Shown here: positions 7,978-15,430 of the stretch, one piece after another | Layout: each line of letters starts with the position of its first letter | Numbering within the stretch: position 1 is the first letter of the stretch | Assembly (NCBI GenBank): GCA_947175715.1 | Contig: CAMWOD010000004.1 | Coordinates: 1 to 15,849, forward strand | From: an uncultured Porphyromonadaceae bacterium | Lineage (GTDB): Bacteria; Bacteroidota; Bacteroidia; Bacteroidales; Muribaculaceae | Direction of reading: 5' to 3' | DNA length: 15,849 bases | The notes under the pieces: generated by a model | Seen by the model: only the letters and a program-made list of their open reading frames with translations | Told to the model about the DNA's origin: nothing | The model's database searches: none | Made by a program: the position numbers and the translations under genes

Positions 7978-9285
7978 TTAATCCCGACGGAAAATGTCGC
8001 GGGTATATACCTTTGAAATCACGTCGTCAAGGCATGAGTCGTAGCGGTTGGCGACTATGGCTTGTGAAAGCTGTTTGAATTTCGACAGGTCGTTGACCAC
8101 CACGCTGCCGAAGAAGGTGGTGCCATCTTCGAGCGTTGGCTCGTAAATGATTACCTGGGCCCCCTTGGCTTTAATGCGTTTCATCACCCCCTGAATCGAC
8201 GACTGTCGGAAATTGTCGGAATTAGCCTTCATAGTCAGACGGAATACTCCGATCGTGCATGTCGCCTCTCCCGAATGATACTGACCATTCTCTCCGTACC
8301 AGCCAGCTTTCTGGAGTATCTGGTCGGCGATGAAGTCCTTGCGGGTACGATTGGATTCGACGATGGCCGACATCATGTTCTGGGGCACTTCGGCATAATT
8401 GGCAAGAAGTTGCTTTGTGTCCTTTGGGAGGCAATAACCGCCATAGCCGAACGATGGGTTGTTGTAGTGTGTGCCGATACGCGGATCGAGCCCGACGCCG
8501 TCGATTATCGCTTGCGAATCAAGGCCCTTTACCTCCGCATAGGTATCCAGCTCATTGAAATAGCTGACTCGCAGCGCAAGGTAGGTGTTAGCGAAGAGTT
8601 TCACGGCCTCAGCCTCCTTCATGCCCATATACAAGGTGGGTATGTCTTCCTTGATCGCTCCCTGCCGCAGCAATCCTGCGAAATCACGCGCCACCTCGTT
8701 CATTTTGTCAACGTCGGTGACTGCTAATATTGCCTCATTTTCTTCGGCATATTCAGGGCGCTCAATAATCTTGGGCACACCCCCGATGATACGCGAGGGG
8801 TAAAGGTTGTCATACAGTGCCTTGCTCTCACGCAGAAATTCGGGGAAGAACAGGAGATTGAACTGCCGAATACCCTTTGCCGCATATTTAACGTACAGGT
8901 TGCGGCAATATCCTACGGGGATGGTCGATTTTATTATCATCACCGCATCGGGATTGACACTGAGCACAAGGTCAATCACATCCTCAATACAATGAGTGTC
9001 AAAGAAATTTTTGACAGGGTCATAGTTGGTGGGGGCCGCTATAACCACAAAGTCGGCGTCCTTATAGGCCGATGCACCGTCGAGTGTGGCCGTGAGGTCG
9101 AGCTGCTTCTCGGCGAGATACTTCTCGATGTATTCATCCTGTATGGGGGAAATCCGGTTGTTGATTTTCTCAACCTTCTCAGGAATTACATCGACAGCTG
9201 TCACTTTATTATGCTGCGCCAGGAGCGTGGCGATACTAAGTCCCACGTACCCAGTACCCGCCACAGCGATATTGTATTGTCTCAT
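7978..9285 (-). CDS. ugd: UDP-glucose 6-dehydrogenase
   Basis: Cytoplasmic NAD-dependent enzyme oxidising UDP-glucose twice to UDP-glucuronate, a precursor for acidic surface polysaccharides. The 435-residue protein has the N-terminal Rossmann motif GTGYVG (residues 10-15), KSTIPVG (119-125), the central FPEFLRE and EAEAVKLFANTYLALRV segments, and the active-site motif GYGGYCLPKDTKQL with catalytic C285. The C-terminal UDP-binding region has SDNFRQSSIQG. It closely resembles enterobacterial Ugd along its length but is somewhat longer, with an extra segment around 315-335. ATG 9285 is chosen because MRQYNIAVAGTGYVG starts there; the GTG at 9327 would overlap the preceding gene. It is the last gene of the operon, 14 bases after the epimerase stop and before the terminator at 7855-7891. 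Its product is the substrate of the upstream epimerase. Confidence 0.95.
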   Translation of the reverse strand: MRQYNIAVAGTGYVGLSIATLLAQHNKVTAVDVIPEKVEKINNRISPIQDEYIEKYLAEKQLDLTATLDGASAYKDADFVVIAAPTNYDPVKNFFDTHCIEDVIDLVLSVNPDAVMIIKSTIPVGYCRNLYVKYAAKGIRQFNLLFFPEFLRESKALYDNLYPSRIIGGVPKIIERPEYAEENEAILAVTDVDKMNEVARDFAGLLRQGAIKEDIPTLYMGMKEAEAVKLFANTYLALRVSYFNELDTYAEVKGLDSQAIIDGVGLDPRIGTHYNNPSFGYGGYCLPKDTKQLLANYAEVPQNMMSAIVESNRTRKDFIADQILQKAGWYGENGQYHSGEATCTIGVFRLTMKANSDNFRQSSIQGVMKRIKAKGAQVIIYEPTLEDGTTFFGSVVVNDLSKFKQLSQAIVANRYDSCLDDVISKVYTRDIFRRD

Positions 9286-9299
9286 AGTGAGTTGAATAA

Positions 9300-10352
9300 T
9301 TACAGGTTGTAGAATTCCTTGAACCACGCCACAGTGCGGTCGATACCCGCCTGCAGCTGGGTGTCAGGCTTAAATCCCGTGGCTTCGCCCAGCGCCGTCG
9401 AATCGGCGTAGGTCTGATATACGTCGCCGGGCTGCATCGGCATGAACTCCTTCCTTGCCTCCCGGCCTATGGCTTGCTCGATGCATGCTATATAGTCCAT
9501 CAACTTCGTGGGGCGCTGGTTTCCGATGTTGTACACCCGATATGGGGCCGGCGACGTCGCTGGGTCGGGATGCGCCTCATCCCAATCCCCATTCCCCTGA
9601 GGAACCACGTCGAGGATGCGCACCACCCCCTCCACTATATCATCGATATAGGTAAAGTCGCGAAGCATGTCGCCGTTGTTGAACACCTTGATGGGTCGGT
9701 CGTGGAGAATGGCGTCGATAAACAGGAATGGCGACATGTCGGGACGGCCCCATGGACCATATACCGTAAAGAACCTCAATCCAGTGGTGGGCAGATCGTA
9801 CAGCTTAGAGTAGGCATGGGCCATAAGCTCATTGCTCTTCTTGGTGGCGGCGTAGAGGCTTACCGGATGCGCGATGCCGTCGTGCTCGGAGAATGGCACC
9901 TTGCCGTTCAATCCATAGACGCTCGAGGACGAGGCATACACAAGATGCTTCACCCCATTGTGGCGACACCCCTCAAGCACATTGATGAAACCATCGATAT
10001 TACTCTCTATGTAAGCGTCGGGGTTGGTGATCGAATAGCGCACCCCGGCCTGCGCGCCAAGGTTGATGACCGCATCAAAGCATCCGTTGGCGAAGAGCAT
10101 CCGCATAGCCTGTTTATCCTCGAGATTCATCCGTATGAAACTGAATGACTCATATATAGTACTACGCGAGAACTTATACCAGGCCACATCCCCCTCCGAA
10201 ATGCCAAGAAGTGAGAGACGCCCATATTTCAAGGCCGGGTCGTAGTAATCGTTGATGTTGTCGAGCCCTACGACCTCGTCGCCTCTATCCAGAAGCTTCT
10301 TACATACTGCGCTGCCTATAAACCCGGCCGCTCCGGTAACTAATACTTTCAT
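9300..10352 (-). CDS. UDP-glucuronate 4-epimerase (extended SDR family)
   Basis: A 350-residue NAD-dependent sugar-nucleotide epimerase. Motifs: GAAGFIG (7-13, NAD binding), LDNINDYYDPALK (30-42), ASSSSVYG (140-147), and the catalytic pair Y167 and K171 in SLYAATKK. LDN-NDYYD-LK and the PDPATSPAPYRVYNIGN stretch (263-279) are characteristic of UDP-glucuronate 4-epimerases rather than GalE, so it should interconvert UDP-glucuronate and UDP-galacturonate. The adjacent UDP-glucose dehydrogenase would supply the substrate, which supports this assignment. ATG 10352 overlaps the TGA of the aminotransferase gene (ATGA), implying translational coupling; longer upstream frames would only extend into that gene. 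Substrate assignment is by family resemblance and context. Confidence 0.9.
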   Translation of the reverse strand: MKVLVTGAAGFIGSAVCKKLLDRGDEVVGLDNINDYYDPALKYGRLSLLGISEGDVAWYKFSRSTIYESFSFIRMNLEDKQAMRMLFANGCFDAVINLGAQAGVRYSITNPDAYIESNIDGFINVLEGCRHNGVKHLVYASSSSVYGLNGKVPFSEHDGIAHPVSLYAATKKSNELMAHAYSKLYDLPTTGLRFFTVYGPWGRPDMSPFLFIDAILHDRPIKVFNNGDMLRDFTYIDDIVEGVVRILDVVPQGNGDWDEAHPDPATSPAPYRVYNIGNQRPTKLMDYIACIEQAIGREARKEFMPMQPGDVYQTYADSTALGEATGFKPDTQLQAGIDRTVAWFKEFYNL

Positions 10353-11614
10353 CGTTGAATGCTGGCTTTGATAGCGTCGGTAATGTAACGTACGTCGTCG
10401 TCGGTGACGTACGGACCTGCGGGAAGGCATATACCTACCTTGAAGAGCGCTTCGCTCACTCCATTTACATAGGCGGGGGCGTCCTTATAGACAGGCTGCT
10501 TGTGCATGGGCTTCCACAGGGGGCGAGACTCGATGTTGGCTGCGTCAAGCGCCATGCGCAGGGCCTCCACGTTGTCGTTGGGCTGGCAGTCGGTAACAGC
10601 TGTAGAAGTGGCGTGGGTCACGCCCGCTGCGCCACCAACGGCTCCGGTGATCACTTGCTTATAGGCGTTCTCCTGCCCCTTGATTCGCAAGTCGGGGTCG
10701 AGAGTGGCGGTACACAGCCAATAGTTGGAGTCGTACTCCGGGCCTGGGTTGCAGTGCATAGTGATGCCGGCCACATCCTTGAGCTGCTCCTCATACAATG
10801 CCTGCACATGCTTGTGGTGAGCAATGTGCTCATCGACGATGGTCATCTGCCCGCGACCGATACCGGCGCAGATGTTCGACATACGGTAATTATAACCTAT
10901 GGCTTCGTGCTGGTAGTAGGGGTAAGACTCGCGGGCCTGCGTAGCATACCACAGTATTTCACGGGCTTTGTCGGCATCGGGGCACACAAGCGCACCGCCG
11001 CCCGATGTGGTAATCATCTTATTGCCGTTGAACGACAGCACACCGTATTCGCCAAAGGTGCCGAGCGCCTGGCCGTTGAAATTTGAGCCAAAACCTTCGG
11101 CGCCATCCTCTATCACGGGGATTTCATAGCGGTTGGCAATCTCCATAATCTTATCGATGCGATAAGGCATGCCATACAGGGCTACGGGGATGATGGCCTT
11201 AGGTTTGCGCCCGGTCTTGGCGATGCGATCCTTGATAGCCTCTTCGAGGAGCTCGGGGTCCATGTTCCATGACTCTCTCTCTGAATCCACGAACACCGGT
11301 GTGGCTCCAAGATAGGTGATAGGATGGCTCGAGGCACAGAAGGTAAACGACTGCACCAGCACCTCATCGCCCGCTTTCACACCGCATGCGATAAGGGCAA
11401 GATGCACGGCAGCCGTACCGGCCGACAGCGCCACAACCTTCTTGTGAAGCGGAGCGGCGCCCTCACGGCGATTTACAAAATCCTCAAGGTCCTTCTCAAA
11501 CCCATTGACGTTCGGACCCAAGGGCACTACCCAATTCTGGTCAAACGCCTCCTTTATGAAATCCATCTCCTTGCCGCTCATATGAGCCAAGCAAAGCAAT
11601 ATCCTGTCTCTCAT
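10349..11614 (-). CDS. PLP-dependent sugar aminotransferase, DegT/DnrJ/EryC1 (PglE/LegC-like)
   Basis: A 421-residue cytoplasmic enzyme that would transfer an amino group, typically from glutamate, to a nucleotide-linked keto-sugar. Supporting motifs: NWVVPLGPNVNGFE (27-40), SAGTAAVHLAL (64-74), EDGAEGFGS with PLP-contacting D170, and SFNGNKMITTSGGG with PLP lysine K199. YNYRMSN (241-247) and SRPLWKPMHKQPVY (363-376) are also typical. A Gly/Ala-rich insertion at about 324-342 carries GAVGGAAGV. The upstream acetyltransferase and PglC-like genes suggest the PglE step, amination of UDP-4-keto-6-deoxy-GlcNAc, but the substrate is inferred. The stop overlaps the epimerase start. The 75-base gap before this gene (11615-11689) holds only a weak hairpin. 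It is clearly GC-richer than its upstream neighbours. Confidence 0.92.
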   Translation of the reverse strand: MRDRILLCLAHMSGKEMDFIKEAFDQNWVVPLGPNVNGFEKDLEDFVNRREGAAPLHKKVVALSAGTAAVHLALIACGVKAGDEVLVQSFTFCASSHPITYLGATPVFVDSERESWNMDPELLEEAIKDRIAKTGRKPKAIIPVALYGMPYRIDKIMEIANRYEIPVIEDGAEGFGSNFNGQALGTFGEYGVLSFNGNKMITTSGGGALVCPDADKAREILWYATQARESYPYYQHEAIGYNYRMSNICAGIGRGQMTIVDEHIAHHKHVQALYEEQLKDVAGITMHCNPGPEYDSNYWLCTATLDPDLRIKGQENAYKQVITGAVGGAAGVTHATSTAVTDCQPNDNVEALRMALDAANIESRPLWKPMHKQPVYKDAPAYVNGVSEALFKVGICLPAGPYVTDDDVRYITDAIKASIQR

Positions 11615-11689
11615 AATTATCTTATTATATACGTATCTTCAATATATCTGGAAATTGGCGCAATATTACTAAAAATAGCTCAGCTATGC

Positions 11690-12349
11690 TCATAAGATAC
11701 CATCAGGCGTATAGCCAGGTTTGTATTTTATTAGTTTTGCCGGAACTCCAGCCATAACTGCGCCATCAGGCACATCCTTAATTACAACCGCCCCAGCCCC
11801 AATTAAACAATCCTTGCCAAGACGATGTAATCCAGTCATAATTGTTGAACCTATGCCACAATAAGTGTTTTCCTCCGCTACAATTGATGCGCCAAAGTTA
11901 CAACCCGTTGAAAGGAAAGTCCCCTTTTTTAAGATATTATGATGCGCCACATTTACATTCATACTAATCATGACGCAATCTTCTATCTCAGTAAATGGCA
12001 TAATATTTGACCCTAAAAGTATATAAATACCCTCACCTAATTTAACATTGGGTGACATTATGACTGACGGATGAATAAAATTTGGTATACTATAGCCCAA
12101 CGCCTTGGCTTGTTGCAAGAATTTAACTCTCAACTCATTATTGCCCAAAGGACAGTAAATAGCCTCAACTCCAAACTTTTCCCTCAAGTCAGGTAGAATA
12201 TCGGTCTTCCCTAACAACGGCAATCCACCGATTAAATTCGCATGCGTGGTATCATCATCTAGAAAACCAATGACATCTACGCCCGATTCTTTAAGATAGG
12301 AAAGATACACCTCTCCATATTTTCCAGCTCCGATTATTACACTCTTCAT
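11690..12349 (-). CDS. PglD/NeuD-like sugar O/N-acetyltransferase (left-handed beta-helix)
   Basis: A 219-residue acetyltransferase. The N-terminal Rossmann-like domain (IIGAGKYGEVY, then VIGFLDDD) resembles the UDP-sugar-binding domain of PglD. From about residue 92 the protein is a hexapeptide-repeat beta-helix for acetyl-CoA binding: HPSVIMSPNVKLGEG, NVNVAHHNILKKGTFLSTG, then GIGSTIMTG, IGAGAVVIKDVPDGAVMAGVPAK. H136 or H137 fits the catalytic base position. It would N-acetylate the amino-sugar made by the aminotransferase gene that follows. ATG 12349 lies only two bases after the PglC-like stop, so the two are one unit. Codon composition is AT-richer than the next three genes. Exact acceptor is not determinable. 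Confidence 0.88.
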   Translation of the reverse strand: MKSVIIGAGKYGEVYLSYLKESGVDVIGFLDDDTTHANLIGGLPLLGKTDILPDLREKFGVEAIYCPLGNNELRVKFLQQAKALGYSIPNFIHPSVIMSPNVKLGEGIYILLGSNIMPFTEIEDCVMISMNVNVAHHNILKKGTFLSTGCNFGASIVAEENTYCGIGSTIMTGLHRLGKDCLIGAGAVVIKDVPDGAVMAGVPAKLIKYKPGYTPDGIL

Positions 12350-12351
12350 AT

Positions 12352-12966
12352 TCAGTTATGTCCGTTGAAAGCCTCTGTTGTAACTTGACCTTCTAATGAT
12401 ATTCCTTCCCGCTTAAAAACCTTTTGGATAGTACTTATCACTATCTTGAGATCAAGAAGGAATGAAATATGGTCAACATACCATACATCATACTCAAATT
12501 TTTTACACCACGAGATGTTGTTGCGGCCATGAGTCTGAGCCCATCCGGTAATACCCGGACGCACTTCATGTCGGCGCGCCTGTTCCGGACTATATAGTGG
12601 CAAGTAATGGGTTCTTAAGGGTCTGGGACCTATTAGAGACATATCACCCTTGAGTACATTCCATAGCTGTGGGAGCTCGTCAATCGATGTTGAACGGACC
12701 AACTTTCCGACCTTAGTCAGACGTTTGGAATCAGGGAGAAGTTTCCCATCTTCGCCACGCTCGTCCGTCATCGTTTTAAACTTGACGACCTTGAAGATCT
12801 TTCCATCCTTGCCAGGGCGCTCCTGAAAGAAGAAAGCCCCGGCTCCCTTGTTGGCAAAATGCAGCCATACTGTCACCGCAGCAAGCGGTACCGAAAGCAC
12901 AAGTAATGCACTTCCTGACGCTATAATATCAATAGCCCGCTTAAAAAAATCTCTATACGGTTTCAT
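12352..12966 (-). CDS. PglC-like monotopic phosphoglycosyl transferase (undecaprenyl-phosphate sugar transferase)
   Basis: A 204-residue inner-membrane enzyme that starts glycan assembly by moving a phospho-sugar from a UDP-sugar to undecaprenyl phosphate. It has the N-terminal FFKRAIDIIAS motif and a single hydrophobic re-entrant helix (about 11-35) broken at a Ser-Val-Pro. Also visible are FKVVKFKTM (58-66), the catalytic Asp-Glu pair D96-E97 in STSIDELPQLWNV, and SLIGPRPLRTHY. Length and single membrane segment match the small PglC type and not the large WbaP type. With the acetyltransferase and aminotransferase next to it, a bacillosamine-type substrate is likely. The gene begins 37 bases after the stop of the deaminase. 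Confidence 0.93.
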   Translation of the reverse strand: MKPYRDFFKRAIDIIASGSALLVLSVPLAAVTVWLHFANKGAGAFFFQERPGKDGKIFKVVKFKTMTDERGEDGKLLPDSKRLTKVGKLVRSTSIDELPQLWNVLKGDMSLIGPRPLRTHYLPLYSPEQARRHEVRPGITGWAQTHGRNNISWCKKFEYDVWYVDHISFLLDLKIVISTIQKVFKREGISLEGQVTTEAFNGHN

Positions 12967-12983
12967 TATTTCTATTTTCTTCT

Positions 12984-13015
12984 AAAGGAGATGATGCTCG
13001 ATTTTACTCTCCTTT
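12984..13015. other. Inverted repeat over the deaminase stop codon; possible terminator
   Basis: AAAGGAGA (12984-12991) and TCTCCTTT (13008-13015) form a perfect 8-base stem with a 16-base loop that contains the deaminase stop codon. In the plus direction the stem is followed by a run of six T (13013-13018), the shape of an intrinsic terminator for antisense transcripts. In the coding (minus) direction only UUU follows, so it could at most weaken read-through to the sugar transferase gene. Function is unproven. Confidence 0.35.
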
Positions 13016-15292
13016 TTTGATTACAGCATCTGACAATTTATTAATTAGGACTTCGAGTTCTGCTTGGTCACCTTTTTTTACACTCAAATCGACTCCGTAT
13101 TTTTTTGAAAGAGCATCAATTAAAGACGCATTATTATCTTTTAAAGTCTGTCCATTAGACGATGCCTTTCTTATAGATTGTTCGTCTTTATAGCTCAAAA
13201 ATGGTTGATAGAGTTTGATGTATGTCGTCCCGTATGCTCCCTGAAATTGTTTGAGTCGTGGACGGTGAAAACCATTGGCTATAATATTTTCACGAGATAT
13301 TCCAGGGTACTCATCAATGTAAACAATTTTTCGCACACCAATTTGATACAGCTTTTTACAGCACAATTCGCATGGGCTGGCAGTTACGTATATGATACCA
13401 TTAACAAGTGCTTCACCACCATATTTTGCCATTTGAAGAATTGCATTTTCTTCAGCATGAAGCGAACGTGTATGGACTTGGTTTTTTTCTTGTTCAAAAT
13501 CGTTCTGAAGCTTCTTGAAGCAATATGAATACGGCAGCCCCTTCATCAATGGATTATTTGGCAATCCCAGATGGAGACTTTTAAATTTTAAGCGCGTTTT
13601 AGTATTGAATGTCTGCCCATCCTTGAAGCGTTTCGTAGAGCCTATCTCATATTCACTGTAAACAAATCGGCGCATCCCTGTCTTATCATGTTTTTGTAAT
13701 GCCATGACCGGAACCTCCCGAAGCAAGCATGGGAGCTGTCCGTATGGCACATCATTCCAACCGATTGAGCGGATAGTGTGTGCCTTATTGGTAATGACAG
13801 CTCCAACTTGGCGCGAAAGGCAACCGCTGTTAAATTTAGCAGTATACGCAACAACCATACACCGCTCCTCACTACTGGGAGTTATAAGTCCGGGATGTTG
13901 AATTAAAGATGCATATTTCATCCATTGCTCAGCCATAGAGAAAAAGAAAGATCTGTCTCCGCCGAGTTGTTCCTCATTTGAAATATGGATCTCAGCATCC
14001 GCAACGCACTGGCTTAGATTTGGAGCGAAAAATTTTCCCCTTTCGAAACTTTTTCCATCCCGTTCGATTGTGTCAAGCGCAAGTATTTTTGTCAATTGCA
14101 ACTTGGTTAAACCCTTATTCACTTGAATTAGGTCCTCAGTGGGATATATAGCCTCAATCCGATTTTCGAGGTGTACTGGTACCGCCTTCTCCTCATGAAG
14201 AGCTATGAAATAGAACGCCGAATATCGTTCTTTTAGATATTTTGCCTCAAGAGAATTGCGCAGCTTGTCTATAACAATTCGGCATGCATCAGTTTTTGCC
14301 TCCGCCTTAAATGTGCTGGTGTTATTGCGACGATATCCCTTAATGATCCGATTGATTAGTGTCACAACTTCATATAAGTGCTCTCCGAACGGAATATTTG
14401 ATTCAAATATTTTCTCGGCTGATCGCAGGGGGTCTCCAGTGGCTCGGACTACAGCTCCTAATCGATGAAAAAAGTAGTTAGTGCAGTACGGATCCGTCGT
14501 CCACAGCAGATCTAGAAAATCATTGGCAAATTTCAAGAATACACCTGTCTGCCCAAAGAATAGATCTGACATTGCAATGTTTCGACGTCTCTCATCGCTA
14601 TCATTAGGAGGAGTATCTAGTATATAAAATGATTTGAATAACTCATCCCATTTCTGGAAGGAGATTTGCGCCAAACCATGAATTTTTTCCCAGAAATAAT
14701 ATCCATTACCCTCGGTATCTGAGGTAAAACTTTCCAAGTTGTGTTTTTTACCTTTATCTTCCCGTTCACGTCTATAATTGTCATCTACTGCGTCACGACT
14801 GGGACAGAACTTATCTTTTAAGAGATCGCATAATTTATTTTTTAAATCACTACCTAATTCACTCTTCCGGGCGTCTATCTTATCTTCTGCAAGTTCTTTA
14901 AGATTTTTATCATGACTAATTCTCGACACAAAGAAACTTAAAGCATAGAAAAGTAATGCGTAAGAATACTTTATAACAACGAACGGTTTATATTCTTCGG
15001 CAAGGAAATTATAACAAATACTATACTTTCTTGAGAATATAGTTGACGCTATTGTCTGGTGATTACTTTTTCCAGCGATGTATAGCTCTTCTGAATCAGT
15101 TGTTGGAGGTGGGACTACAACGAGATCCTCAGGTTTGCGCAAGCCATCCCACTGCAAGAAATCTTTAGACATTAATTTGGCCAGACTTGAACATCCAGTA
15201 CCAGTGTAGCCAGTTACAGCTACTATGGTAAAATTTATACGATCCTTATAAAGTGTATCGAGAAGTTGTTTTCGTTTTTCAAAATCTTCCAT
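13004..15292 (-). CDS. AvcD/DCD-like deoxycytidylate deaminase with N-terminal P-loop domain (candidate anti-phage protein)
   Basis: A 762-residue two-part protein. The C-terminal part (about 465-690) is a zinc-dependent dCMP/dCTP deaminase: SGCLSRQVGAVI (C491 region), GWNDVPYGQ, zinc ligand H612 with catalytic E614 in HAEENAI, and PCELC supplying C641 and C644. The N-terminal part has a hydrophobic strand followed by GYTGTGCSS (28-36), a P-loop lacking the usual lysine, and a deoxynucleoside-kinase-like RLGAVVRATGDP further on. P-loop plus deaminase is the architecture of AvcD/DCD proteins, which are known to deplete deoxycytidine nucleotides in phage-infected cells. Role here is inferred from that similarity. 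It is longer than the Vibrio type, with a stretch of about 115 residues between the two deaminase core motifs. It lies in the polysaccharide operon between a glycosyltransferase and the PglC-like gene, is AT-rich, and has no sugar-metabolic motif. ATG 15292 directly precedes the P-loop region. Confidence 0.85.
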   Translation of the reverse strand: MEDFEKRKQLLDTLYKDRINFTIVAVTGYTGTGCSSLAKLMSKDFLQWDGLRKPEDLVVVPPPTTDSEELYIAGKSNHQTIASTIFSRKYSICYNFLAEEYKPFVVIKYSYALLFYALSFFVSRISHDKNLKELAEDKIDARKSELGSDLKNKLCDLLKDKFCPSRDAVDDNYRREREDKGKKHNLESFTSDTEGNGYYFWEKIHGLAQISFQKWDELFKSFYILDTPPNDSDERRRNIAMSDLFFGQTGVFLKFANDFLDLLWTTDPYCTNYFFHRLGAVVRATGDPLRSAEKIFESNIPFGEHLYEVVTLINRIIKGYRRNNTSTFKAEAKTDACRIVIDKLRNSLEAKYLKERYSAFYFIALHEEKAVPVHLENRIEAIYPTEDLIQVNKGLTKLQLTKILALDTIERDGKSFERGKFFAPNLSQCVADAEIHISNEEQLGGDRSFFFSMAEQWMKYASLIQHPGLITPSSEERCMVVAYTAKFNSGCLSRQVGAVITNKAHTIRSIGWNDVPYGQLPCLLREVPVMALQKHDKTGMRRFVYSEYEIGSTKRFKDGQTFNTKTRLKFKSLHLGLPNNPLMKGLPYSYCFKKLQNDFEQEKNQVHTRSLHAEENAILQMAKYGGEALVNGIIYVTASPCELCCKKLYQIGVRKIVYIDEYPGISRENIIANGFHRPRLKQFQGAYGTTYIKLYQPFLSYKDEQSIRKASSNGQTLKDNNASLIDALSKKYGVDLSVKKGDQAELEVLINKLSDAVIKKGE

Positions 15293-15430
15293 ATTAATGC
15301 AGTTTATAAACGTCTTGAGTCTTCTACGATGGTACTGACTGATTTATAATCACGTTTAGCCATCATATCAATTATCCATTTATGAGGTTCTTCTTGGTTT
15401 CGGCGTTGGATTACATCACAAAAAGTTGTC
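15293..15430 (-). other. Gap upstream of the deaminase: orphan reading frame and inverted repeat, no clear promoter
   Basis: This 138-base stretch separates the glycosyltransferase stop from the deaminase start. On the minus strand a 43-codon frame without a proper early start (15435 down to its stop at 15304-15306) has protein-like composition, including EEPHKWIIDMMAK and KSVSTIVEDSRRL. It could be the tail of a lost gene, or from ATG 15366 a 20-residue peptide ending 11 bases before the deaminase start. A 7-base inverted repeat TAAACGT/ACGTTTA (15352-15358 and 15307-15313) flanks its centre. No TAnnTTTG box was found, so the deaminase may depend on operon read-through. A regulatory RNA, as known for Vibrio AvcD, cannot be judged by eye. 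Confidence 0.35.

Noticed and set aside
9286..9327. Upstream GTG start for the UDP-glucose dehydrogenase.
   Set aside because: It would overlap the end of the epimerase gene, and the family N-terminus begins right at ATG 9285.
9474..10148. Plus-strand frame of 224 codons antisense to the epimerase.
   Set aside because: Shadow of the UDP-glucuronate 4-epimerase; no recognisable domain and no promoter.
10353..10430. Upstream start for the epimerase giving an Arg-rich extension.
   Set aside because: The extension is antisense-like read-through of the aminotransferase 3' end; ATG 10352 gives the standard MKVLVTGAAGFIG start and an ATGA overlap.
11671..11687. Small hairpin (ATAGC/GCTAT, 3-base loop) followed by a short U run after the acetyltransferase stop.
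   Set aside because: A five-base, mostly A-U stem is too weak to call a terminator, and the downstream genes would then need their own promoter, which is not seen.
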